From: a virus
Reading direction: 5' to 3' (one strand)
DNA length: 41,462 bases
IMG/VR virus record: IMGVR_UViG_3300008267_000892
Coordinates: 1 to 41,462 of that record
Shown: positions 14,992-22,772 of the stretch, in pieces
Position numbering within the stretch: the first letter of the stretch is position 1
Layout: every line of letters starts with the position of its first letter
Position numbers and translations under genes: made by a program
The notes under the pieces: model-generated
Database searches by the model: none
Told to the model about the DNA's origin: nothing
What the model saw: the letters and a program-made list of their open reading frames with translations, nothing else

Positions 14992-15756
14992 ATGAAAGAA
15001 ACACCTTCTCAACTCAACATCCCTAGTTATTTAATGAATTTTCCCTTTACATTATCTACTGAAAATCCAAATAATATTTGGATGGGTTTACAATTACCCC
15101 ATATTAAAGATCGTAATGTAATGTTGTTATCAAATTATACTTCTGAACCAAGACGTGGTGAAGAATGGGTTGGGAAACGTTTTTTTGATATGATGGGGTA
15201 TGAAACTTTTGTATGTCCTCATAAATGGGAGGGTGAGGCTGATTTAAAATATCTTAAAGATAACATTTATATAGGAGGATATGGACAGCGCTCAATCCTA
15301 GAAGCATATGAATGGATGGAGAAAAATTTTGATATGAAAATTATTAAATTAAATATGGTTGAACCTTATTTATATCATTTAGATTGCTCTGTATTTCCTT
15401 TAACAAATGAAAAAACAATGATTTGTACTTCACTATATGATGAAAATGAATTAAAAGAGCTTAAAAAATATACTAAAATTATAGATATAAGTGAAGATGA
15501 TGCTTTTGGAGGAATTACAAATTCAGTACGATTAGGCAATATGGTTTTATGTGCTTCAAATATTTCTGAATTAAAAAAAGGTGAAGAACTATATGAATTA
15601 GAAAAAACTAAAATTAATAATTTAGAAAAAATATGTGGGGATGAAGGAATGGAACCCATCATATTCAATTTATCTGAATTTATGAAAAGCGGTGCTCTTC
15701 TCTCTTGTATGGTGCAGCATTTGAATCGAGTAGATATTAATAAAAAACTTATTTAA
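14992..15756 (+). CDS. Guanidine-modifying enzyme (DDAH/arginine deiminase/amidinotransferase superfamily)
   Basis: Predicted enzyme acting on arginine-like guanidino groups through a covalent cysteine intermediate. The 254 residues carry the superfamily pattern in order: WEGEAD (79-84, normally EGEGD), IGGYGQRS (94-101, normally GYGxRT), LYHLD (127-131, catalytic H129), NSVRLGN, and LSEFMKSGALLSC (227-239, catalytic C239). Length fits the DDAH/agmatine deiminase-like group. The product could be citrulline, ornithine or a transferred amidino group; the sequence does not decide. It follows the capsid terminator and lies four bases ahead of a phosphatidylserine decarboxylase-like gene, so the two are likely co-expressed. 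A near-match TATTTACA lies 17 bases upstream. Confidence 0.85.
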   Translation: MKETPSQLNIPSYLMNFPFTLSTENPNNIWMGLQLPHIKDRNVMLLSNYTSEPRRGEEWVGKRFFDMMGYETFVCPHKWEGEADLKYLKDNIYIGGYGQRSILEAYEWMEKNFDMKIIKLNMVEPYLYHLDCSVFPLTNEKTMICTSLYDENELKELKKYTKIIDISEDDAFGGITNSVRLGNMVLCASNISELKKGEELYELEKTKINNLEKICGDEGMEPIIFNLSEFMKSGALLSCMVQHLNRVDINKKLI

Positions 15757-15759
15757 AAT

Positions 15760-16476
15760 ATGAGTAAATCCTTAGAACAATGGCTCGATGAAGACGTTGC
15801 TAAATGCGATAAAATGTCTATTAAAAAACTATCACATGAATTTTTCTTTCGCGATCCAGCAAGACCAAACTACATAGATAACGAACATTTCTACTCACCA
15901 TGTGACGGAACAATCCTATATCAAAAATTTGTTCAACCAACCGAACAAATAATTGAAATAAAAGGTATTAATTATACCTTAAAAGATGTTATGGGTGATA
16001 AAGATTTCAATAAACCTTCCCTTGCTATAGGTGTTTTTATGTCATTCTATGATCCACACATAATTCGCATGCCCCATGGTGGAATAGTGCGTTATAGACA
16101 CTTAGATCCAATAGAATCAACTAATAGACCAATGTTGGCTGTTGAAAAAGACATATTAAATGCTGTTATTAATCCCAACAATATGGATTATGTAAAATAC
16201 AATGAACGAATGGTTATAGAATGTTATTCACCTTCATTAGATTATACTTACTATGTTGTCTTAATAGCAGATGAAGATGTAGATGTTATATGCCCTTTCC
16301 ACCCAGAACAGAATGAATTATTTACTCAAAACCAAAGATTTGGACTGGTAAGATGGGGTAGTATGACAGAGATAATATTAGTAGAAGATGAAAGATATGA
16401 TTTTGAACCAATCCAACCAGATACATGGCATGTGGAAGCGGGTATTGACAAGCTTGTAAAAATAGTAATTAAATAA
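15760..16476 (+). CDS. psd: Phosphatidylserine decarboxylase-like pyruvoyl enzyme
   Basis: Predicted pyruvoyl-dependent decarboxylase. Family members self-cleave at a Gly-Ser bond and turn phosphatidylserine into phosphatidylethanolamine. Visible motifs are FFRDPARPNYID (29-40), SPCDG with the triad Asp (D49), GVFMSFYDPHIIRMPHGG with the triad His (H100), and RFGLVRWGSMTEI, where G200-S201 replaces the usual LGST self-cleavage site. There is no membrane helix at the N-terminus. All three triad positions are present, so activity is plausible, but the substrate could be another serine-headed molecule. It is coupled to the upstream guanidine-modifying gene and lies next to phoH. Confidence 0.85.
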   Translation: MSKSLEQWLDEDVAKCDKMSIKKLSHEFFFRDPARPNYIDNEHFYSPCDGTILYQKFVQPTEQIIEIKGINYTLKDVMGDKDFNKPSLAIGVFMSFYDPHIIRMPHGGIVRYRHLDPIESTNRPMLAVEKDILNAVINPNNMDYVKYNERMVIECYSPSLDYTYYVVLIADEDVDVICPFHPEQNELFTQNQRFGLVRWGSMTEIILVEDERYDFEPIQPDTWHVEAGIDKLVKIVIK

Positions 16477-16484
16477 TATTTATA
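16477..16484 (+). promoter_or_regulatory. Candidate late promoter, TATTTATA overlapping TATAAATA
   Basis: TATTTATAAATA (16477-16488) contains both the window's recurring octamer and the T4 late consensus TATAAATA. It lies 10 bases before the PhoH ATG at 16495. Confidence 0.5.
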
Positions 16485-16494
16485 AATAAAAATT

Positions 16495-17184
16495 ATGTCT
16501 CAATCAAATAATGAAGAAGTTTTTGCTAATAAAAGAAAACCTAAGGGACCTATAAAATTTAAAATAGAATTAAATAGTGAACAAAAAGATGCAAAACAAT
16601 TAATACTAGATAATCCTGTAGTACTTTTAAAAGGTATGGCCGGCAGCGGTAAAACTCTAGTAGCATGTCAGGTTGCTTTAGACTTAGTTTTTAAAAAAGA
16701 ATTAGAAAAAATTATAATTACTCGTCCCACTGTTTCTAAAGAAGAAATTGGATTTCTTCCTGGAGATCTTAAAGAAAAAATGGACCCATGGTTAGCCCCA
16801 ATATATGCTAATCTTTATATGTTGTATGATAAAGAAAAAATAGACAAAATGTTAGCTGAAGGGCAAATAGAAATAGTACCATTTGCTTTCATGCGAGGAA
16901 GAACATTTCCTAATTGCTTTATAATTGTAGATGAATGTCAAAATATAACTCATTCTCAAACTGAAATGATGTTGGGACGTTTGGGTAAAGGGGGAAAAAT
17001 TGTATTCTGTGGTGATTTAGCCCAAGTAGATCTAAAAAGCAAGAAAGATTCAGGAATTGGATTTTTTCCTAGATTGGAAGAAAGAATTAAAGGAGTTAAA
17101 ATCTTATCTTTAAAGAAAAACCATAGACACGAAATTGTAGAAGAAATCCTAAAAATTTATGATGAATTCAGAGATATACAGTGA
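16495..17184 (+). CDS. phoH: PhoH-like ATPase
   Basis: P-loop ATPase of the PhoH family, very common in marine and T4-like phages. The 229-residue product has Walker A GMAGSGKT (47-54), TRPTVSKEEIGFLPGDL, a PFAFMRGRTF segment, Walker B FIIVDECQN (142-150), and the GDLAQVDL sensor region, followed by NHRHEIVEEIL. All core motifs are intact. The cellular role in phages is unsettled (often tied to phosphate stress or RNA metabolism). It sits between the metabolic pair and the fibre genes, with promoter-like octamers on both sides. Confidence 0.95.
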   Translation: MSQSNNEEVFANKRKPKGPIKFKIELNSEQKDAKQLILDNPVVLLKGMAGSGKTLVACQVALDLVFKKELEKIIITRPTVSKEEIGFLPGDLKEKMDPWLAPIYANLYMLYDKEKIDKMLAEGQIEIVPFAFMRGRTFPNCFIIVDECQNITHSQTEMMLGRLGKGGKIVFCGDLAQVDLKSKKDSGIGFFPRLEERIKGVKILSLKKNHRHEIVEEILKIYDEFRDIQ

Positions 17185-17200
17185 TTTCTAAATTCCATAA

Positions 17201-17208
17201 TATTTATA
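17201..17208 (+). promoter_or_regulatory. Candidate late promoter octamer TATTTATA
   Basis: Perfect octamer in CATAATATTTATAATAAATA, 20 bases before the ATG at 17229, heading the fibre region. Confidence 0.5.
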
Positions 17209-17228
17209 ATAAATAAACTTCTCGAATC

Positions 17229-17609
17229 ATGCCTGCTGGGAGATATTCATTTATTATAGAACAAGGATCAACATTAAGTCTTGAATTACAATATAAAGAC
17301 TGCAATGGGACTCCAATAGATTTAACAGGTTATGATGGAAGAATGCAAATTCGTCCTAGTGTAGCATCTCCAACAGTATATATAACATTAAGTAGTTCCC
17401 TAAACCCTGATGGAACAGGATTAAACTTTAGTGGATCCAATGGATCTACACCTCCTACCTCAGGATCTATAGGATTATATATATCCGCTATATCTTCTTC
17501 TCAATTTAATTTTGATTTAGCAGTATATGATTTAGAAATTTATTCTGGAAGTTTCGTTTCGAGGATTTTAGAAGGTCAAGTTAAATTATCTAAAGAAGTA
17601 ACTCGCTAA
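17229..17609 (+). CDS. Beta-rich virion structural protein at the head of the fibre region
   Basis: The 126 residues begin with GRYSFIIEQGSTLSLELQYKD and IDLTGYDGRMQIR, then VYDLEIYSGSFVSRILEGQV. I recall the same layout (EQG, LTGY-A-MQIR, YDLE--SG-V-RLLEG-V) in small structural proteins of many marine T4-like and other tailed phages, beside tail-fibre genes. It is probably an immunoglobulin-like or fibre-attachment domain. The last base of its stop overlaps the next ATG (TAATG, 17607-17611), coupling it to a short collagen-like fibre protein. Confidence 0.75.
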   Translation: MPAGRYSFIIEQGSTLSLELQYKDCNGTPIDLTGYDGRMQIRPSVASPTVYITLSSSLNPDGTGLNFSGSNGSTPPTSGSIGLYISAISSSQFNFDLAVYDLEIYSGSFVSRILEGQVKLSKEVTR

Positions 17610-18184
17610 TGATAGTAAGTAATTGTGGAGATTGCAATGATTCAATAATAATATCCGGTTGTGGCTCATCAACCAATGTTATTGAAATATTAACAGGCCC
17701 TATGGGTCCCAAAGGTGATCCCGGAGGATCAGGAAGTAGTTTACCTTTTACCTATGACGGGGGCGATTTATATAGTACTACAAGTAGTCTTCAAGTAACA
17801 GGAAACATATTTGGGACCTCTTCTTGGGCTTCAAGCTCAATCAGTGCTTCTTACGCACCTCCTAGTGATGTTATCCAAAATGATGGAATATCAGCTAGAG
17901 TAGCAACATCTCCCACTTCTTTATTTGTAATACAAAGTAGTTCTGCTGATTTACTAAAATTAGATAATACTAGTTTATTTGCTTTTAGTGGAAGTATAGA
18001 AATCAATAGCACAAATACATCTAGCATATTTTTGATTACAAAAATCGATGGAATAAATGATGATAAAAAATTTGAAATAAACAGTGAAGGAGTAGTAGTA
18101 TTAGGTATGTTTAATCAAACTCCAACTCCTGTTGTGGGTGGGATGTTTTTAAGCAGCAGCCTAGAATTTTTCATAGGCATGTAA
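17609..18184 (+). CDS. Short fibre protein with collagen-like segment
   Basis: The 191-residue product has a Cys-rich start (NCGDCNDSIIISGCG) and a short collagen-like stretch GPMGPKGDPGGSG (about 32-44), which usually marks trimeric phage fibres. A segment GTSSWASSSISASYA follows and matches the repeat style of both giant fibres. The rest is Ser/Thr-rich and beta-prone. It lies directly upstream of the first giant fibre and is translationally coupled to the 17229 gene. Probably a minor or adaptor fibre; the receptor is unknown. Confidence 0.75.
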   Translation: MIVSNCGDCNDSIIISGCGSSTNVIEILTGPMGPKGDPGGSGSSLPFTYDGGDLYSTTSSLQVTGNIFGTSSWASSSISASYAPPSDVIQNDGISARVATSPTSLFVIQSSSADLLKLDNTSLFAFSGSIEINSTNTSSIFLITKIDGINDDKKFEINSEGVVVLGMFNQTPTPVVGGMFLSSSLEFFIGM

Positions 18185-18213
18185 ATTTCATATGTGTTTT
18201 ACTAAAAAGGTTA

Positions 18214-18221
18214 TATTTATG
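18214..18221 (+). promoter_or_regulatory. Near-match promoter-like octamer TATTTATG
   Basis: Seven of eight bases match the recurring octamer. It lies 39 bases before the giant fibre ATG at 18261, whose leader ends in an A/C-rich stretch. Confidence 0.35.
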
Positions 18222-18260
18222 TTAGATAATCAATAATTTAAAAACCAAAACAAACAAACA

Positions 18261-21200
18261 ATGGCAGAATGGAAGAAGGTCGTAGTCTCGGGCAGCGCCG
18301 CCGAACTATCAGACTTAAAAGTAGATAGCCTTGTCTCAGGTTCAGTTGTAATTGGTGGTGGATCAGATGGAAATCTGACTTCAACAACAATTAACGGAAC
18401 GGGAGATATACTAGCTACTACGGGCGCAACAAACGTATCAATCACAGGTTCCTTTACTGGATCTTTTGATGGTATAGCATCTAATGCAACGAGTGCATCA
18501 TATGCAAACAATGCTTCAACAGCAGACTCCGCTACAAGTGCAAGTTATGCTAGCAACGCTTCTACAGCAGACAGTGCTACAAGTGCAAGTTATGCTCTAA
18601 ATGCTTCAACAGCAGATAGTGCTACAAGTGCAAGTTATGCTCTAAATGCTTCAACAGCAGATAGTGCTACAAGTGCTTCTTACGCTTTAAATGCATCTAC
18701 AGCAGATTCAGCAACAAGTGCATCCTATGCTCTAAATGCCTCTACAGCAGACAGTGCAACAAGTGCATCTTATGCAAACTCAGCTACTTCAGCTTCTTAT
18801 GCTCTAAACGCTTCAACAGCAGATTCAGCAACAAGCGCAAGCTACGCTAATAATGCCTCTACAGCGGATAGTGCAACAAGTGCATCGTATGCTTTGAACG
18901 CATCAACTGCAGACAGTGCTACTAGTGCAAGCTATGCTAACAATGCCTCTACAGCGGATAGTGCTACCAGTGCATCTTATGCATTAACAGCAACCAGTGC
19001 ATCACACGCTGCAACTGCTTCTTATGTAAACACGTTAAACCAAGACGTATTGATTACTGGTTCATTAACAGTATTACAAGGAGCAACAATCTATGGATCA
19101 ACTTCATTCCAGTACGTAACTGCATCACAACTTGACGTAAGTGCTTCATTTATTTCAGTAAACGTATTTGAACCTCTTGAAAGATTTGGTGGATTAAAGA
19201 TTTATGATTCAGGTTCTTCATCAGCAACCGCTTCATTTGCTTGGGATTCACTACATAATCACTTTGTATATCAAAATGTAAGTGGTAGCACTCCAGCTGG
19301 TGGTATGTTTATCGCAGGTCCTCAAAACACTGGATCATTAGGTGATGAACAAGGATTAACCCAATACTTTATACCAGTAGCGCAAGATGATAATCACATT
19401 CAAGATTCAACTATCTTTAACAGTGGATCAATCACACAAATCACTGGTTCATTAACTGTAACAGAAGGAGTAAGCGGTTCATTTAGTGGATCTTTTGAAG
19501 GTGATGGTGCTGGATTAACAAACATCCCAGCAGGTGCTATTACAGGATTAAATTTAAGTGCAATTGCAACTGGATCTGTAACGGCATCAGTAGATGTAGC
19601 TGATAATTCATTTACAGTTGTATCTGGTTCAACTACTTTATTTAATGTAAAAAGTAATGGTGGTTTTGAACATGGATCCAATGTAACGGCTAGTGGTAAT
19701 TGGAGTCATGCTGAAGGTTATAATACAATCGCATCAGGAAGTTATTCTCATGCTGAAGGTCATAGTAATCAAGCTATTGGTGATACATCACATGCTGAAG
19801 GTTATCAAACAACAGCTATTGGTCCTACTTCCCATGCTGAGGGTGTCTACACAACAGCAATTGGTGAAGGAGCACATGCTGAAGGTACGGGCACAACAGC
19901 TAGTGGATATAATTCACATGCTGAAGGATATAATAATCAAGCAATAGGAAATGCTTCTCATGCTGAAGGTAGTACTACAGTAGCATCAGGAAATTACTCA
20001 CATGCTGAAGGTCTCCAAACAATCGCATCAGGAAGCCAATCTCATGCTGAAGGTCAGTTTACAACAGCATTAGGAGAAGGCTCACATGCTGAAGGTCTTT
20101 ATACAATCGCATCAGGAAGTTATTCGCATGTTGAAGGTACTAACACAACTGCATCAGGTAATTATTCACATGCTGAAGGTAATACTACAGTAGCATCAGC
20201 CAATAATTCACATGCTGAAGGTCAAGCTACAACAGCAATTGGTATTGCATCTCATACTGAAGGTAAAAACACAACAGCATCAGGATATGCTTCTCACGCT
20301 GAAGGTCAAAATACAACAGCAGTAGGAGATTACTCTCATGCTGAAGGTTATGCTACAATAGCATCAGGAAGCAATTCACACGCTGAAGGTAATACTACAA
20401 CAGCACTAGGAAATAGTTCACACGCTGAAGGATACAACACAATAGCATCAGGAAGTCCTTCGCATGCTGAAGGTAATACTACAACAGCACTAGGAGATTA
20501 TTCACATGCTGAAGGTAATATTGCAACCGCCTCAGGATACGCTTCCCATGCTGAAGGTTACCAAACAATTGCATCAGGAAGTTACTCTCATGCTGAAGGT
20601 CAAGGTGTACAAGCACTAGGACAAGCTTCTCATGCAGAAGGTTACCAAACAACAGCATCTGGATATTCTTCTCACGCTGAAGGTAATCAAACACTCGCAT
20701 ACGGGATAACATCTCACACAGAAGGTCAAGCTACAACAGCACTAGGAAATGGCTCACACGCTGAGGGTCATTTAACTACAGCATCAGGAACTTATTCTCA
20801 TGCTGAAGGTTTTAGCACTCAAGCACTAGGACAAGCTTCTCATGCAGAAGGTTACCAAACAACCGCATCAGGAGATTATTCACATGCTGAAGGTAATGTC
20901 ACAGTAACAGTAGCAGAATATTCCCATGCTGAAGGTATTGGTACAATAGCATCTGGATCAGGTCAGTTAGCAGCAGGTAAGTACAATACTCAAGGTAATG
21001 ATACTTCACTTGTAGTAATTGGTAACGGTGTTGATGACAATAATAGAAGTGATTTAGCTTTATTTAACGTAGACAGCATCACATTCAATGCACCAGTAAC
21101 CGGTTCAATCTTTACAGGTTCATTTGTTGGTGATGGTAGTCAGTTAACTGGAGTAGTAGCAACAGATTTAGCATACACTTTAGACAACGGCACAGGTATT

Positions 21201-21707
21201 ACATCCTTTAGCTTTGATGGCTCTACTAGTGGTGTAGTTGTTGAAGTATCTGGATCTGACACATTATCTACAAACACAATTACAAAATGGACTGGTGATG
21301 CATTTGCAGACACCAGCATCACAGATGATGGTTCATTAGTAACTGTAGCAGTTAATACCTTATTCCAAGGTGATATTACAGTACAAGGTACTGCATCATT
21401 CCAAAACACAGAGAACTTATTAGTAGCAGATAGATTCGCTTTATTTGCTTCAGGTTCAAATACAGCAGGAGATGGTGGTATCATCGTACAACAAGGTACA
21501 CAAAACGTAGGTGAATTGTATGGATTTGATAGTGATGTAACTCGTTGGGGTTTCACTTCATCATTCGATGCTTCAGGAGCATCATTTGTCCCAGACGCTT
21601 ATGTTGCTGCTGTAGTTGATGTTGATGGTGGTCAAGCAGACGTAGCTAGATATCAAAAAGCCGGTAACATTAAAGTTGAAGGCGGTGATATTTACATCTA
21701 TGTGTAA
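18261..21707 (+). CDS. Giant repeat-rich tail fibre/adhesin 1
   Basis: A 1148-residue fibre. The N-terminus MAEWKKVVVSGS matches that of the second giant fibre (MPSWKKVITSGS) and probably attaches to the virion. Residues about 75-255 hold ten 15-residue repeats of the type TADSATSASYALNAS. After a linker with ITGSLTVLQGATIYGS, residues about 482-900 hold thirty 14-residue SHAEG repeats, as in YadA-type trimeric adhesin heads, predicting a left-handed beta-roll trimer. The C-terminal 240 residues are non-repetitive and end at V1148 without a recognised chaperone domain. Genes for sulfotransfer and O-heptosyl transfer follow immediately, so this fibre is a candidate substrate for modification. 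Confidence 0.9.
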   Translation: MAEWKKVVVSGSAAELSDLKVDSLVSGSVVIGGGSDGNLTSTTINGTGDILATTGATNVSITGSFTGSFDGIASNATSASYANNASTADSATSASYASNASTADSATSASYALNASTADSATSASYALNASTADSATSASYALNASTADSATSASYALNASTADSATSASYANSATSASYALNASTADSATSASYANNASTADSATSASYALNASTADSATSASYANNASTADSATSASYALTATSASHAATASYVNTLNQDVLITGSLTVLQGATIYGSTSFQYVTASQLDVSASFISVNVFEPLERFGGLKIYDSGSSSATASFAWDSLHNHFVYQNVSGSTPAGGMFIAGPQNTGSLGDEQGLTQYFIPVAQDDNHIQDSTIFNSGSITQITGSLTVTEGVSGSFSGSFEGDGAGLTNIPAGAITGLNLSAIATGSVTASVDVADNSFTVVSGSTTLFNVKSNGGFEHGSNVTASGNWSHAEGYNTIASGSYSHAEGHSNQAIGDTSHAEGYQTTAIGPTSHAEGVYTTAIGEGAHAEGTGTTASGYNSHAEGYNNQAIGNASHAEGSTTVASGNYSHAEGLQTIASGSQSHAEGQFTTALGEGSHAEGLYTIASGSYSHVEGTNTTASGNYSHAEGNTTVASANNSHAEGQATTAIGIASHTEGKNTTASGYASHAEGQNTTAVGDYSHAEGYATIASGSNSHAEGNTTTALGNSSHAEGYNTIASGSPSHAEGNTTTALGDYSHAEGNIATASGYASHAEGYQTIASGSYSHAEGQGVQALGQASHAEGYQTTASGYSSHAEGNQTLAYGITSHTEGQATTALGNGSHAEGHLTTASGTYSHAEGFSTQALGQASHAEGYQTTASGDYSHAEGNVTVTVAEYSHAEGIGTIASGSGQLAAGKYNTQGNDTSLVVIGNGVDDNNRSDLALFNVDSITFNAPVTGSIFTGSFVGDGSQLTGVVATDLAYTLDNGTGITSFSFDGSTSGVVVEVSGSDTLSTNTITKWTGDAFADTSITDDGSLVTVAVNTLFQGDITVQGTASFQNTENLLVADRFALFASGSNTAGDGGIIVQQGTQNVGELYGFDSDVTRWGFTSSFDASGASFVPDAYVAAVVDVDGGQADVARYQKAGNIKVEGGDIYIYV
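18480..19020 (+). repeat. About ten 45-bp repeats coding TADSATSASYA-x-NAS
   Basis: The encoded 15-residue unit is nearly invariant, while codons vary widely between copies (for example AGT/TCA/TCC for Ser, GCT/GCA for Ala). Each unit carries several Ser/Thr and an N-A-S triplet. Confidence 0.9.
19704..20963 (+). repeat. Thirty 42-bp repeats coding SHAEG-type 14-mers
   Basis: Thirty consecutive units with pattern SHAEG-x-x-T-x-A-(S/I/L)-G-x-x, counted by reading the translation. A few vary (SHVEG, SHTEG, AHAEG). The pattern is the YadA/Hep_Hag type head repeat. Confidence 0.92.
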
Positions 21708-21723
21708 CACTTACAACTAAATT

Positions 21724-21927
21724 ATGAGTTTAGTAAATAAAACAAAGAATGAATCTCCTTCCTTTACGGAAGGAGATCTTTCTATAAAAAAAGATGATTT
21801 TTCTTTGGAAAAACAAGAAATAGAGTTTATGTTGATATTAATAAAAAATTCTACATTTAAAGGTGAAAATTTAGAATTATTATATAATTTAACATATAAA
21901 TTACAACAACAATACCTTAAAAAATAG
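21724..21927 (+). CDS. Small conserved phage protein after the fibre gene
   Basis: The 67-residue product ends in a helical part FMLILIKNSTFKGENLELLYNLTYKLQQQY. I recall the same pattern (LLxLIKxSxFKGxxLExxYxLxxKLQ) in many small hypothetical genes of marine T4-like phages near tail fibres. Function unknown. The 5' part contains a 10-bp inverted repeat (21753-21777) that may serve as a terminator for the upstream fibre gene. Confidence 0.75.
   Translation: MSLVNKTKNESPSFTEGDLSIKKDDFSLEKQEIEFMLILIKNSTFKGENLELLYNLTYKLQQQYLKK
21753..21777 (+). terminator. Terminator-like hairpin inside the 21724 gene
   Basis: Ten-bp perfect stem ATCTCCTTCC/GGAAGGAGAT with loop TTTAC, followed by a weak CTTTCT tract. 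It lies 46 bases after the fibre stop. A true terminator role is uncertain because the T-run is short. Confidence 0.4.
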
Positions 21928-21949
21928 TTTTTAAACCAAAAGTACAGTT

Positions 21950-22768
21950 ATGCCAAATCAAATTTTTTTTCAATCATCTCTACCAAGAGCTGGATCAACT
22001 TTGTTACAAAATATAATGGGGCAAAACCCCAATTTTTATGTAACACCCACATCAGGAGTACTAGAATTACTTTACGCAGCCAGAGGAAATTACACAAACT
22101 CTCCTGAATTCAAAGCTCAAGATTCTCAATTAATGCAAAAAGGATTTAGATCCTTTTGCCTATATGGAATGTCAGGTTTTTTTAATGGAATAACAAACAA
22201 ACCTTATGTTTTAGATAAAAGTAGAGGTTGGGGTATCCATTATGGATTCTTAAATTCTTTCTATCCAAATCCTAAAATTATCTGCATGATTCGAGATCCA
22301 AGAGCTATATTTGCTTCTATGGAAAAAAACTTTAGAAAAAACCAAGATAAAGATTCAGGCATTGTTAATCACTCGAAAATGCAAAATACAACTACCCAAA
22401 AAAGAGTAGAGACGTGGTCATCAACTCCACCAGTAGGATTAGCATTCGAAAGAATACAACAAATCTTGCAGGAAGGAATAGGTAGTAAAATGCTATTTGT
22501 AAAATTTGAAGACCTATGCTCCAACCCAGAATCCGAAATAGGGAGAATATATGGTTATCTAGGTGTGCCCCACTATCAGCATGACTTTGATAATGTAGAA
22601 CAAATCACAGTAGAAGATGATGAAGTATATGGAATTTATGGAGACCATAATATTCGTAAAAAAATAGAACCAGTACAAAATAATTATAAAGAAGTACTAG
22701 GAACAAATACTTGCAATTTTATTAAATCCAAATACGATTGGTTCTTTAAAGAATTCAAATATAATTAA
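21950..22768 (+). CDS. PAPS-dependent sulfotransferase
   Basis: Predicted to move a sulfuryl group from PAPS to a hydroxyl or amino acceptor. The 272 residues show the 5'-phosphosulfate loop SSLPRAGSTLL (9-19) at the N-terminus and the 3'-phosphate motif CMIRDPRAIFASM (112-124, R115 and S123). A later FVKFEDLCSNPESEI segment is typical of Sulfotransfer_1/3 families. Both cofactor sites are intact. It is four bases upstream of an APS kinase fusion that would make PAPS, and lies between two giant fibre genes. The acceptor (fibre, glycan on the fibre, or host surface) cannot be read from the sequence. Confidence 0.88.
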   Translation: MPNQIFFQSSLPRAGSTLLQNIMGQNPNFYVTPTSGVLELLYAARGNYTNSPEFKAQDSQLMQKGFRSFCLYGMSGFFNGITNKPYVLDKSRGWGIHYGFLNSFYPNPKIICMIRDPRAIFASMEKNFRKNQDKDSGIVNHSKMQNTTTQKRVETWSSTPPVGLAFERIQQILQEGIGSKMLFVKFEDLCSNPESEIGRIYGYLGVPHYQHDFDNVEQITVEDDEVYGIYGDHNIRKKIEPVQNNYKEVLGTNTCNFIKSKYDWFFKEFKYN

Positions 22769-22772
22769 CAAA

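Noticed and set aside
19693-19947. Forward-strand ORF overlapping the SHAEG repeats in another frame
   Set aside because: Repetitive Met/Leu/Val/Gln shadow of the repeat codons with no independent start signal.
18480-20963. Regularly spaced repeats that might suggest CRISPR or another array
   Set aside because: Units are in frame with one long protein, have no unique spacers, and vary synonymously; they are coding repeats of a fibre.
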